Source of the DNA: JAAELZ01 sp965237485
Lineage (GTDB): Bacteria > Pseudomonadota > Gammaproteobacteria > Arenicellales > Poriferihabitantaceae
Assembly: GCA_965237485.1 (NCBI GenBank)
Contig: CBDEFQ010000009.1
Location: forward strand, 1,380,553-1,444,552
Reading direction: 5' to 3'
Length of the DNA stretch: 64,000 nucleotides
The notes under the pieces were generated by a model that had not been told where the DNA came from, did no database searches, and saw only the letters and a list, made by a program, of their open reading frames with translations. Below are positions 54,706-63,985 of this stretch, one piece after another. The stretch's first letter is position 1, and every line of letters begins with the position of its first letter. Both the position numbers and the translations under genes were made by a program.

Positions 54706-57700
54706 TACTTTTCCTCCGAAACAGCAATATCAAGCGTTGGTAAAGACCGCACGATTTTCATTGTTTCCAGACTTACAGTGATCACGCGCTGGAATAATTC
54801 CAATGGGTATTTTGCATCGCCAACCGTTTCGGTAGCGTAAAGGTTGGCATCATTTACGATACCGCTTGCCTTGTCGGTTTTAACGCACTGGCGATCCATA
54901 ACCCCGTCAAGGGCAGCTTTACCGTTTACGATGTAATCATATGCCTCAAGGGGAACATCTTTGATGGTGATATGATCGTTATAAATGACGGTGGTTTTGT
55001 CTTTTTCTTTGCCCGCCCTACCGAACTTCATTTTTGTAACGTAATAGTCTTTATCGGTTTTTGGCTTGCCTTCAATTGCAACGGGGTAAAGCTCTGCGCT
55101 TTCATACTCCACATGTAGTTCACCCAGCCTTCTACCCGCTTTGGTAAACGCCCAAAAGTCCTTGGCCTTTTTTACGCATGGAATGCGCGGCAATTGTTTG
55201 GACAGGTTGTTAGCATAGCGGGTGCGGTAGTTCTCGGAATGCAGCAAACCATAGATATAGTAAAAAATATCTTCTTTGCTGATCGTTTCTTTCGGATAGG
55301 CCGCCTGAAAATGTGCCAATCCCACATCGGTAAGCCCGTCTTTAACGGTGTAACCCGTTTCTGCTTCTGCCGATGCAAAAAGATCATCGCCCGAAGAAAC
55401 GGCATTTTCTTCGTAAAGTTTTAGAGGAAAACATTGGCCGTTAAACATCATTTGAATATCGGGCAACGCATTAGCCATCATTGCAGAAAACCCTGCCCGT
55501 GCACCGATACCAGTAACAGCTATGACCTTATTCTGCATCTCTGAATTTGGAAAAATGCGTGGCATTTGATGTATACAATTATTGAAGTATCGATTGTAGT
55601 AAGTCCACTGTTTACTGAATGGTCGATAGGCCGCTTGTATCAAACATTCTTTTTCAAACTGACGTTTTCTTCCCTTTTCGAGATCGGCAAGAATTTCTCT
55701 TGTCCATTTAACTTTTGTAGGGTCTTTGTCTACAAAATCAATTGGCTTTCGATTGTCATCAGCACACTCGTATCTTTCAACTTCTTCGTTATAGAAAGAA
55801 ATCATTTTCTTCATGTTGTTAGCCAATGAATTTTTTGAAGCGTTATAGCACCATGGATCACGGTTAGTTTTTATGCCATTTGAATAATTCTCAAAAATCG
55901 TTTTCGCAACTTTATCCCTTTTATTCCCAAGTTGAATAAATAAGTCAAAACTATCGTCTCGCTGATTTAACCAATCATTATGCTTATCTGGTGTTATAGA
56001 TTTCCAGTCATCCATTGCGGCAATGCCACTGATACTCTTGAAATCTGAAATAATAGAGAACTTTTCATATTGTGCCAGATAGTCACCAATATCGTGAAAA
56101 TGGATTTCCCCATGTTCTTTTGCATCCGGGTTTTTTATAAGCAAAGTTATTGCAATAGGTGTACGTGTACCTAGTCCAAATACATTATCTTTTTCCTTTC
56201 GGCGCAATTCTCCTGACGTACGAGCATTACCCCTTAAGTGGAACACATAAATACTGCTAAACTCATCAGCAAGGCATTTGCGCAATCCGTCTGTGGCATT
56301 GCCATCAATCCATCCTGCATTACTAACGTAGGCCAAAACACCGATGTCGCCGATGCGGTCACTACCCCAACGAATGGCGCGGATATAGCTATCGTATAAA
56401 GCGTTCTTATTCGTTGCTGTTGAATGGGCTGCATATGTCGTTCTAATACTTTCATCCAGGGAGGGATAGGCAACATTGGCCGCATTGTCATTGCCACTTG
56501 ATTGCCCCGATGAATAAGGCGGGTTGGTCATGATAACGCGAATATCCAGCTCTTTTTGCCGTGTACGGCGAGTGCTATTATCCACTAACAGTTCACTCAC
56601 TAAATCGTCTTTTTCATAGAGCTGGAAAGTGTCGGTTAGACAGATACCCTCAAAGGGTTGATAGCCTCCACCGACCAGGCTGTGATAAACGGCTTCAATA
56701 TTGATGGCAGCGATGTAATAAGCCAGCAAAATAATCTCATTGGCATGAATCTCGTTTTTATATTTATGCGGTAGCTGCTCTTTACTGATCAAACCGCTTT
56801 GCAACATACGAGTAATAAACGTACCTGTCCCGATGAAGGGATCGATGATGTGCACTCCTTTGCTGCCCAAAGTCTGCCCGAACTCGGATTTCAGTACGTC
56901 ATTCACGCTATGGATTATGAAATCCACGACCTCGACGGGGGTGTAAACAATGCCAAGGCGCTCTGTCATTCTCGGGAAAGCATTGCGAAAAAACTTGTCG
57001 TAAAGCTCAACAACGATCTTTTGCTTGCCTTCCGCGTTATCAATCCCTTCCGCGCGCATTTGAACGCTGGCATAAAATTTGTCCAGCGTATCGGCTTCTT
57101 TTTCCAGTTTGTGTTCCTGCAATATATCCAGCACATGTTGCATGGCCTGTGAGACCGGATTATTGCTCGCAAAACTGTATTCTTTAAATAAGGCATCAAA
57201 CACCGGCCTGGTGATTAAGTGCTGCGCCAACATTTCGATAACTTCATCATCGGTAATACTGTCATTAAGATCATCACGTAATTCTTTGGCAAAGGATTGG
57301 AACGCAGCCGCTTCTTTCTTGTTTTTTGAATTGGTAACAATTGTTGTGATACGTGTGATATGGGTTTTCGCGATTTTGGCGATATCCTTCGCCCAATCTT
57401 CCCAGTGATTACGATTACCGCACTTCTTTACCAGCTTTGCATAAAGAGCACGTTCAATTTCTCCAACTTCAAACTCTAATTCACGTTGCTGCTGACCTTG
57501 TGGTTTTTGCTCAGGTGTTCCAATGGAATGAGTGCCTTTACCGGCATCTTTGTTTTTTGTGCCGGTGGTCTTCTTGCTTTTGGGCTGGATTTTGTCTGTG
57601 ATCGCAATCACTTCTATTTTGCGGTTATCTTTGCCGATCAAATCCAGCTTGTTAATCATCGCGTCAAAATGATCATCGTGCGAACGCAACGCTTGTAAAA

Positions 57701-59585
57701 CTTCCCAGACGACCTTGTAAATCTTATTGTCATTAAGTGCTTTTGAGGGTTCCATTCCGGTAGGGATAACCACAGGCAAAATGACGTAACCGCGTTTCTT
57801 ATTGGGTGCTTTACGCATGATGCGGCCTACTGATTGCACAACGTCAACTTGTGAATTACGCGGGGTCAGGAAAAGAACCGCATCAAGCGCAGGAACATCT
57901 ACTCCTTCGGATAGACAGCGGACGTTACTTAAAATCCGACATGTGTCTTTGGGTGTTTCGTCTTTTAACCATTGGAGCTTTGATTCTTTTTCAGTGGCGT
58001 TCATGCTGCCGTCAACATGCGCCGCTTCACATACCAGCGTATTGTGATCGTCTTCCTGTTCTTGATAGGCTTCAACCACGGCCTGAAACAGGCTTGCTAT
58101 ATTCTTTGAGCTAACTTTGTGTGTCTTCTTGCCGGTGCTGGCTTCAATGACCTGACAAAAAGCCACGGCGCGTTGCATCGGGTCACTATCATCAGCAAGA
58201 CCGTCTTCCTGCTCTTGCTTGCTAAGCGCTTTCCAACACCCTACAATTTTGGCGGCATCGTCAACTTTTAACTGGTTATTCTCATCGGATAACAGGCTTT
58301 GCAATCTTGTACTGATATGGGCTTCATCCACCGCCAGGACAATGACTTTGTAATCAACCAGTAAATCACGCTCTACCGCTTCGGAAAAAGTAATGACGTG
58401 CAAATCTTTACCGTAAAGCAATTCATCATCCATTGAGCAAAGAGCAACATTGTCCTTTTCTGCTGTTGCCTGTGCGCTATCCCCATAAATACGCGGGGTA
58501 GCCGTCATGTAAATTCGATTGTTTGCGCGAATGAAATCATTGTCGTGAACTTTAACGAATTTACTTTCCTCTTCGCCCTCAAAGGTCGCGCCCGTTGTGC
58601 GGTGTGCTTCATCGCAAATAATCAGATCAAAATCACCAAGACCGTGCTTTTTCTGCGCTTCGCAAATAACGGCAATGGAATGATAAGTAGAAAATACAAC
58701 GCTCATATGCGCAGCGTCATGACGCTTGCCCATTGCACTGGCTAACGCTTTGGCATTGGTTGTCGCCGGATAACGAAGCTCGTGCATGAAGGTTTGCACA
58801 ACATCATCGTCTTTCTTGCGTTTCTTGCCGATATCACTATCTGAGCAAACGGCAAAACTATGCAAAGGCATACCACTTTGTTGCGTCCATTCGGTAAGGG
58901 TCTGGGAAAGCAAAGACAAGCTCGGAACCAGGAATAAAACGCGCTTTCCGCTACCTGCCAGTTCCTCGGCGATTTTTAGACTGGTGAAGGTTTTTCCTGT
59001 CCCGCAAGCCATGATCATCTTGCCGCGACCTGCGTCTTTTATTCTATCCTTTACTTCCGTGAGTGCCTTTTCTTGGTGCGGTCTTAAGCCGTACTTTTCT
59101 TTGAGAACAGGCTCTTGATCTGGCTGGAATTTTGACCAGTCTATCTGGCTGTTTTCTAAGTCATGCAGGTCTATTTTGGAAACTGGTGGCTGCTGTCCTT
59201 GCAGGGCATCCTCTGCGTTACTGCTCCAATTATTTGTAGTGGTGACAATAATGCGGTGGGTAAATGGCTTCTTGCCTGACGCGGTAAAGAAACTGTCTAT
59301 GTCTGATTTTTGAATACGATAATCTTCGGCGTAGAACTTGCTTTGGATGGCATGATATTCCTCAGTCCCATGGGTCTTTGCTACCAAATCAATGCCGGTA
59401 TCCTTACCGTCAATACCCTGTTCCTTTGCCCAATCCGCATACATCCAGACATCGCTATACAGGTCTTTATAGGTCGCCTCATGGCGCAAATAGGTCTCCG
59501 TCAGCTCTTCAAAATAAGTGCCTTTTTCTCTTTCGGTTACTGCGGCTTCTCGGAATGAAACCAGTCGCTTTTGAAGTGCTGTCAT
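54705..59585 (-). CDS. Single-chain Type ISP restriction-modification enzyme (nuclease-helicase-methylase)
   Basis: 1,626 aa. Domains in order: Mrr-like nuclease (GIDLVA at 64-69, QSKFY at 81-85), superfamily 2 helicase (Walker A ACGTGKT near 194-200, DEAH box LIICDEAHRT near 322, VQSVGRIMRKA motif VI), a linker, and an N6-adenine methylase (DPFIGTGTF near 912, NPPYSSG near 1020), then a target-recognition C-terminus. The nuclease, ATP-driven translocation, methylation and DNA specificity are all in one chain, as in LlaBIII-type enzymes. Intact and not interrupted. Recognition site not predictable. Lower GC and different surroundings suggest horizontal acquisition. Confidence 0.92.
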   Translation of the reverse strand: MTALQKRLVSFREAAVTEREKGTYFEELTETYLRHEATYKDLYSDVWMYADWAKEQGIDGKDTGIDLVAKTHGTEEYHAIQSKFYAEDYRIQKSDIDSFFTASGKKPFTHRIIVTTTNNWSSNAEDALQGQQPPVSKIDLHDLENSQIDWSKFQPDQEPVLKEKYGLRPHQEKALTEVKDRIKDAGRGKMIMACGTGKTFTSLKIAEELAGSGKRVLFLVPSLSLLSQTLTEWTQQSGMPLHSFAVCSDSDIGKKRKKDDDVVQTFMHELRYPATTNAKALASAMGKRHDAAHMSVVFSTYHSIAVICEAQKKHGLGDFDLIICDEAHRTTGATFEGEEESKFVKVHDNDFIRANNRIYMTATPRIYGDSAQATAEKDNVALCSMDDELLYGKDLHVITFSEAVERDLLVDYKVIVLAVDEAHISTRLQSLLSDENNQLKVDDAAKIVGCWKALSKQEQEDGLADDSDPMQRAVAFCQVIEASTGKKTHKVSSKNIASLFQAVVEAYQEQEDDHNTLVCEAAHVDGSMNATEKESKLQWLKDETPKDTCRILSNVRCLSEGVDVPALDAVLFLTPRNSQVDVVQSVGRIMRKAPNKKRGYVILPVVIPTGMEPSKALNDNKIYKVVWEVLQALRSHDDHFDAMINKLDLIGKDNRKIEVIAITDKIQPKSKKTTGTKNKDAGKGTHSIGTPEQKPQGQQQRELEFEVGEIERALYAKLVKKCGNRNHWEDWAKDIAKIAKTHITRITTIVTNSKNKKEAAAFQSFAKELRDDLNDSITDDEVIEMLAQHLITRPVFDALFKEYSFASNNPVSQAMQHVLDILQEHKLEKEADTLDKFYASVQMRAEGIDNAEGKQKIVVELYDKFFRNAFPRMTERLGIVYTPVEVVDFIIHSVNDVLKSEFGQTLGSKGVHIIDPFIGTGTFITRMLQSGLISKEQLPHKYKNEIHANEIILLAYYIAAINIEAVYHSLVGGGYQPFEGICLTDTFQLYEKDDLVSELLVDNSTRRTRQKELDIRVIMTNPPYSSGQSSGNDNAANVAYPSLDESIRTTYAAHSTATNKNALYDSYIRAIRWGSDRIGDIGVLAYVSNAGWIDGNATDGLRKCLADEFSSIYVFHLRGNARTSGELRRKEKDNVFGLGTRTPIAITLLIKNPDAKEHGEIHFHDIGDYLAQYEKFSIISDFKSISGIAAMDDWKSITPDKHNDWLNQRDDSFDLFIQLGNKRDKVAKTIFENYSNGIKTNRDPWCYNASKNSLANNMKKMISFYNEEVERYECADDNRKPIDFVDKDPTKVKWTREILADLEKGRKRQFEKECLIQAAYRPFSKQWTYYNRYFNNCIHQMPRIFPNSEMQNKVIAVTGIGARAGFSAMMANALPDIQMMFNGQCFPLKLYEENAVSSGDDLFASAEAETGYTVKDGLTDVGLAHFQAAYPKETISKEDIFYYIYGLLHSENYRTRYANNLSKQLPRIPCVKKAKDFWAFTKAGRRLGELHVEYESAELYPVAIEGKPKTDKDYYVTKMKFGRAGKEKDKTTVIYNDHITIKDVPLEAYDYIVNGKAALDGVMDRQCVKTDKASGIVNDANLYATETVGDAKYPLELFQRVITVSLETMKIVRSLPTLDIAVSEEK

Positions 59586-59630
59586 TAAATCGTCCCGTTA
59601 TTTTTTGTCATTCGATATTTGGTCCGCTAT

Positions 59631-59758
59631 CTATTGTTCAATATCCGTTCGTTTGAAGCACCAACTACCCCCAGCTTTAAAGCCGGCAGTTTGCCTTCTG
59701 CGGCAAGACGGTATGCAGTCTTCTCATTCAATTTGAGATATTCCGCACCCTCTTTCAA
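59631..59758 (-). pseudogene. Excisionase-type HTH (MerR-like) remnant upstream of the ISP gene
   Basis: Reads EGAEYLKLNEKTAYRLAAEG, KLP, then after a one-base shift GFKAGGSWCFKRTDIEQ and TAG at 59631-59633. This is the helix-turn-helix 17 / excisionase domain often found beside ISP-type and other restriction genes. The start is lost (stop codons just upstream). Confidence 0.7.
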
Positions 59759-59759
59759 G

Positions 59760-60730
59760 CCCTAATTTCATCACCCATTTCTTTATCCACTCAAATGACA
59801 CATGAGAGAATAATGGAAAATTACGGAATAGGCAATCAAGCACTGACAAACAGTTATCACCGTATTCAAGGACGCATCCTTGATCGTAGTCCACTAGCGA
59901 AACAATGGTGTAATCGAATATCGAAATATTCACGGCATCCAAACGGCGCACGGTTGGTCTTAATGAAATTATCAATGGCGTCCAGAGGGGCTATGAAATG
60001 CCTATTTGGTATGGGGTTTGGTGGAGCGCGGAAGGCTCCCCAATGGTGATTAGAACGGCCACACGTTCGCTGGTGCACGATTCGGCTCGATGCCGATAAT
60101 GCGCCACATAAGCTCTTGCTCTCGAATGATAATTCGAGGCTTAGAGCGTCCCCGCAGGATAGAACGGACATGGAATGTCCTTCTCAAGCGTGGTGCGTGA
60201 AGGAGAAATGGCACATTTTGTACTACACGCACACATCTTGCAGTCATCCTTAAGGCCTTCCAATAGCGAAACTTGTTCATTCTCGCAACTATATTGCGGT
60301 GCAATGCGTTCCCCCAATGAAGGGGATGACGGTGGCACTCAGGTTGCCACAATTGCGGTGGCCAAGCATTAGGCATAAAAGCCTAACGCCTGCCCAGGGC
60401 CTGTGATAGTAAATTTCATATTATGAGCTTAATAATTCTAAATTTGTTTTTGTCGCCTCTGATAATTTATCGTATTGCTTCTAGTTCAAATGTCAGATTT
60501 TAATGCAAAGTGGCCACTTATTAATGTAGATTCATCCTAAATAATCATCTACTTTGGTCATATACATCCTAGGTTCGTGTCAATATAACTCTTTGAAAAC
60601 AATAGGTTAAGAAGCACAAGTGACAAGCCTTTCCTCGGTACCATATCGGCATATTTTCACTATAAAATTCAAGCACTTAGTTTTTTAATACCTGCCGTTT
60701 TCCCCGGTCTGTTACATTGGTCGTATACAT
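59760..60730. other. Gene-poor stretch between the ISP locus and the integrase remnant
   Basis: About 970 bp. Long frames are open on both strands between 59.8 and 60.4 kb, but none has a recognisable domain or good start, and overlapping open frames argue against them. From 60400 to 60730 it is AT-rich. Two 14-bp direct repeats TTGGTC(A/G)TATACAT lie at 60554-60567 and 60717-60730. Confidence 0.5.
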
Positions 60731-61174
60731 TTGAGGTACGGCCCGACGTATATTACCCGAACTAAACACGGTGTCTATTACTTTCAAGTACGTAACACTC
60801 CCATGTTAAAACAACGATATGGCTTTACTGGTAAACTTGTTCGCAAATCATTACACACCAAAAATAAACGCCTAGCATTAGCCAGAGCAAGGTATTTTTG
60901 GTTACTGCTATTTGAGGGACAAGTATTAACAAAAATGGCAAAACAAAAAAGCATACCTTCACTAGAAGAACAGGATATTATAGTACAAGAAGGACGTGAA
61001 ATAGACGGACTTATATCAGAATTTATCCGTTGGCAAAAAGGGTATGATGCCACTCACCCAAATGATAACTATGCCAGAGAGGTGTACAAGGGGTCTGACC
61101 CCTTTTGGTTGGATAGGCCTTGGTCGGTTATACTTAAGACGCGAAAACATACTTCTCAAAGACCAACTACATAA
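60731..61174 (+). pseudogene. N-terminal fragment of a tyrosine recombinase (DUF6538-type)
   Basis: MRYGPTYITRTKHGVYYFQV and RKSLHTKNKRLALARARYFW form the arm-binding start of a phage-type integrase. No catalytic domain follows. A REP-like palindrome sits at 61088 inside it and the similarity ends there, so the gene was truncated at or near that repeat. The start would be TTG. Confidence 0.72.
61088..61106. repeat. REP-like palindrome 3
   Basis: AAGGGGTCTGACCCCTTTT inside the integrase fragment. Confidence 0.88.
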
Positions 61175-61279
61175 GGCCGAAGAGCGCGAAGCAAATGCAC
61201 TGGCTTTCACTGGCTTTAATAGATAAAATCACTACGCCCAAAGAACCTTCATGGCACTATTTACTACCTTGGAACAAAA

Positions 61280-62441
61280 ATGCTTAAAGTTAAAAAAACA
61301 TCTTTCGTACAACGAATACTAATATCCATATATAAGTGCTTTTACAATAAATACGCTCGCTGCTTCAGCCAGCACTATCGAGGAAAGGCAAAAAAATTGT
61401 GACGGCGGTAAAATGTCCGATTGCGTTTCGTTAGGGAATTCATATTACGAAGGCGAAGGCGAAGGCGTCAAACAGGACTACAAAAAAGCCAGCGACTTAT
61501 ACCAAACCGCTTGTGATGGCGGGAACATGGGCGGGTGCTTTAACTTGGGGGTTTCATATGACAAAGGCGAAGGCGTTAAACAAGATCATAAGAAAGCCAG
61601 TGACTTATACCAAAAAGCTTGTGACAGCGGGAACATGCGCGGGTGCTTTAATTTAGGGTATTCATATGACAAAGGCGAAGGCGTCAAACAGGACTACAAA
61701 AAAGCCAGTGACTTATACCAAACCGCTTGTGACGGCGGGTACATGAGCGGGTGCTTTAACTTGGGGAATTCATATTACGAAGGCGAAGGCGTCAAACAGG
61801 ATCATAAGAAAGCCAACGACTTATACCAAACCGCTTGTGACGGCGGGAACATGAGCGGGTGCTTTAACTTGGGGGTTTCATACAGCAATGGTAGAGGCGT
61901 TAAACAAGATCATAAGAAAGCCAGTGACTTATACCAAACCGCTTGTGACGGCGGGGACATGGGCGGGTGCGCTAATTTAGGGTATTCATACAGTGAAGGC
62001 GAAGGCGTCAAACAGGACTACCAAAAAGCCAAGGACTTATACCAAACCGCTTGTGATGGCGGGGACATGGACGGGTGCTTAAATTTAGGGAATTCATACA
62101 GTGAAGGCGAAGGCGTCAAACAGGACTACAAAAAAGCCAATGACTTATACAAAACCGCTTGTGACGGCGGGAACATGAGCGGGTGCGCTAGTTTAGGGTA
62201 TTCATATTACAAAGGCGCAGGTGTCAAACAGGACTACAAAAAAGCCAGCGACTTATACCAAACCGCTTGTGATGGCGGGAACATGGACGGGTACTATAAC
62301 TTGGGGGTTTTATACGAAAACGGTTGGGGCGTGAAGCAAGACAAAAGCAAAGCAAAGCATCAATATGGCCTGGCATGTGACGGAGGTCATCAGGGTGGGT
62401 GTGATGCTTATCGAAAATTGAACGAGCAGGGCGTTCAATAA
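61280..62441 (+). CDS. Cysteine-rich Sel1-repeat protein, probably exported (frameshift at the signal peptide)
   Basis: Main frame from ATG 61413 gives 342 aa with nine Sel1-type repeats of 36 residues (each like GVKQDYKKASDLYQTACDGG followed by NMSGCFNLG). Each repeat has two Cys ten apart, as in the disulfide-rich Hcp proteins of Helicobacter, which are secreted. The true start lies upstream: the repeat pattern already runs in NCDGGKMSDC before 61413, and a signal-peptide-like start MLKVKKTSFVQRILISI at 61280 joins FTINTLAASAS in another frame. So a frameshift near 61335 separates signal and body. Binding partner unknown. Confidence 0.75.
61444..62400 (+). repeat. 108-bp tandem repeat array (nine units) of the Sel1 gene
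   Basis: DNA units are near identical (AAAGCCAGYGACTTATACCA and similar), a sign of recent unequal recombination. The first unit has an extra GGCGAA. Unit number may vary between strains. Confidence 0.85.
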
Positions 62442-62644
62442 TGCGCTTTATTCAAAAATTAACTGTAGTTTTCTGTTTATTGTTGTTCATAAACCAAAGC
62501 TCCTGGGCACGTGAAATAACAGTTAAATATCGCGATTCGCCTGTTGATGTTTCAAGCGGGTTTATTGAATATGCTTTAATAGATTCTTCATTTGTTAATG
62601 AGCGGTTTTATAACCCTGATCATCAATATGCTTTAGTGAGATGA
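62441..62644 (+). pseudogene. Exported KTSC-like protein, truncated
   Basis: Signal peptide MRFIQKLTVVFCLLLFINQS, cleaved near SSWA. The start of a KTSC-like domain follows (SSFVNERFYNPDHQYALV) and then the frame stops, 15 bp before a REP-like palindrome. ATG shares its A with the stop of the Sel1 gene. The rest of the domain is missing. Confidence 0.55.
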
Positions 62645-62907
62645 TCATCAATAAGTTTAAAGGGGTCTGACCCTGAGCTATCTTTGGATTTATTTTTCAC
62701 TATTTTTTTAAAGGTAAGAAGGGATGTAATAATACTGGCAATAAACCCTATACCAACAACAGAATATGTTCCGTAGTTTGGGTAAACTGAGCGTGAAAAT
62801 GGCGGCACAGACAGCAAAATATAAGTAACAATTACGTAGGTCGAAATAAAACAAAATAAAGTAAAAAAGACACAATGCAATACAGAAAAAATTTTAGACT
62901 CTTGCAT
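62623..62907 (-). CDS. Small membrane protein, 94 aa
   Basis: Two hydrophobic segments (FCFISTYVIVTYILLSV and VVGIGFIASIITSLLTF). Its C-terminal DSSGSDPFKLI is encoded by REP-like palindrome 4, so the original end is probably altered. No family recognised. Confidence 0.5.
   Translation of the reverse strand: MQESKIFSVLHCVFFTLFCFISTYVIVTYILLSVPPFSRSVYPNYGTYSVVGIGFIASIITSLLTFKKIVKNKSKDSSGSDPFKLIDDHLTKAY
62659..62684. repeat. REP-like palindrome 4 (extended form)
   Basis: AAAGGGGTCTGACCCTGAGC then TATCTT, a variant with one broken arm, shared with copy 5. Confidence 0.85.
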
Positions 62908-62981
62908 ATCTTATATCACCAACCATAAAAGTTTTTAAATTGAGTCGCTTTAACATCTATCCATACATCTAGATGCAGTTT

Positions 62982-63008
62982 AAAGGGGTCTGACCCTGAG
63001 CTATCTTT
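62982..63008. repeat. REP-like palindrome 5 (extended form)
   Basis: Same 27-base sequence as copy 4, same orientation, 323 bp away, flanking the small membrane gene. Confidence 0.85.
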
Positions 63009-63090
63009 CAAAATCAGTATGTGCCCTTATCTCACTTTAGGTTTGTTTAACCGGGTTTTGATTGCTTTTACAACAAGAATTATCAACTTT

Positions 63091-63110
63091 AAAGGGGTCT
63101 GACCCCTTTT
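63091..63110. repeat. REP-like palindrome 6
   Basis: AAAGGGGTCTGACCCCTTTT. Confidence 0.9.
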
Positions 63111-63523
63111 ATTTTTAATATGTGGATAACTAGGGTGTTATCTACATATAAGGTAGAAACTGATAAAAATTTCACTAGATTATTTGTTTCGGTGTATTTA
63201 TGTTTAAACAATTCTTTAGTAGCAACATTATGTTGACTTGTAGCGAACAAGAGGTTTATAATCCAAATGTGTTTTGAAAGAGAGATTCTCGCTTGTTTGT
63301 GCATTGAGATGATTTTATTCATCTTGCGGGGGTAAAACCCTACTATTTGCAGGCTCAACTGTCATCAGCACTATCGCAATGGCACGCGAGTCAAATGCAG
63401 TAAACGCGCTTAGCGAAGAACGCGTTTATGATTTATAAGTTTTATTGCCGATAACTCTCATCATCTCAAGTTAAAGCGAGAAAGTTTCCTAATAATGGGG
63501 AGCTGATACTTGAGGCAAATAAT
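63111..63523. other. Gene-poor stretch with a hairpin
   Basis: An 89-codon minus-strand frame here has no family and ends in the REP-encoded KGVRPL, so I do not call it. Hairpin AAACGCG / CGCGTTT at 63402-63427. Confidence 0.45.
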
Positions 63524-63685
63524 ATGTTTATTTTAAATCAAAATACATATCGGCAAACACTTAGCCGAAAGAAACCACGCCCATCGAAAAAATGGGTTTG
63601 GCAATTAGTAAAAATTGCTTTAGTTGTTATACAAATAATATGCAAAATATTGAATGCTATTAACAATAAGGTCTCTGGAAGCTAA
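63524..63685 (+). CDS. Small basic protein with one hydrophobic segment, 53 aa
   Basis: MFILNQNTYRQTLSRKKPRP, then KKWVWQLVKIALVVIQIICK. Below the usual length limit. Weak Shine-Dalgarno. Directly before an XRE-type gene remnant, so possibly part of the same mobile unit. Confidence 0.45.
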   Translation: MFILNQNTYRQTLSRKKPRPSKKWVWQLVKIALVVIQIICKILNAINNKVSGS

Positions 63686-63720
63686 GTGGTTCTTATATAT
63701 TTATTATGTGAGCAATAAAA

Positions 63721-63956
63721 ATGTTAGATGACGCATTAAAGCAAATTAGAGTTTTTCACCAGATCAAACAAATCGATTTGGCGAAAGAGCTATCTATTTC
63801 TCGTTCTTATCTATCCGAAATTGAATCAGATTATTGTTCTCTGAAAATTTAGGCAACAAAAATATTTCAGATGGCTTCAGGCACGTTTGCGCTGACAAGA
63901 TCATTAAGATTATGGAGTGGCTTAATGCCAGAAAAGAAACGAACTTACAAATATAA
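63721..63956 (+). pseudogene. XRE-family HTH regulator with an internal deletion
   Basis: Starts MLDDALKQIRVFHQIKQIDL, AKELSISRSYLSEIESD (complete HTH), then the family's next part appears in another frame as LLFSENLGNKNISDG and KIIKIMEWLNARKE to TAA at 63954-63956. About 25 residues (the helix that usually reads LELLxKYS) are missing at about 63831, so the gene has an out-of-frame deletion. Confidence 0.75.
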
Positions 63957-63985
63957 ACCAAAAATCAAAAACCAAGGAAAGAGCT

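Noticed and set aside
59866..60376. Several 60-108-aa frames on both strands
   Set aside because: Mutually overlapping, arginine/proline rich, no domain; treated as non-coding.
61444..62400. Regular 108-bp repeats that could look like a CRISPR array
   Set aside because: They are coding, have no unique spacers, and encode Sel1 units.
63089..63358. 89-aa minus-strand frame
   Set aside because: Ends in the REP-encoded KGVRPL, no family, no good ribosome site.
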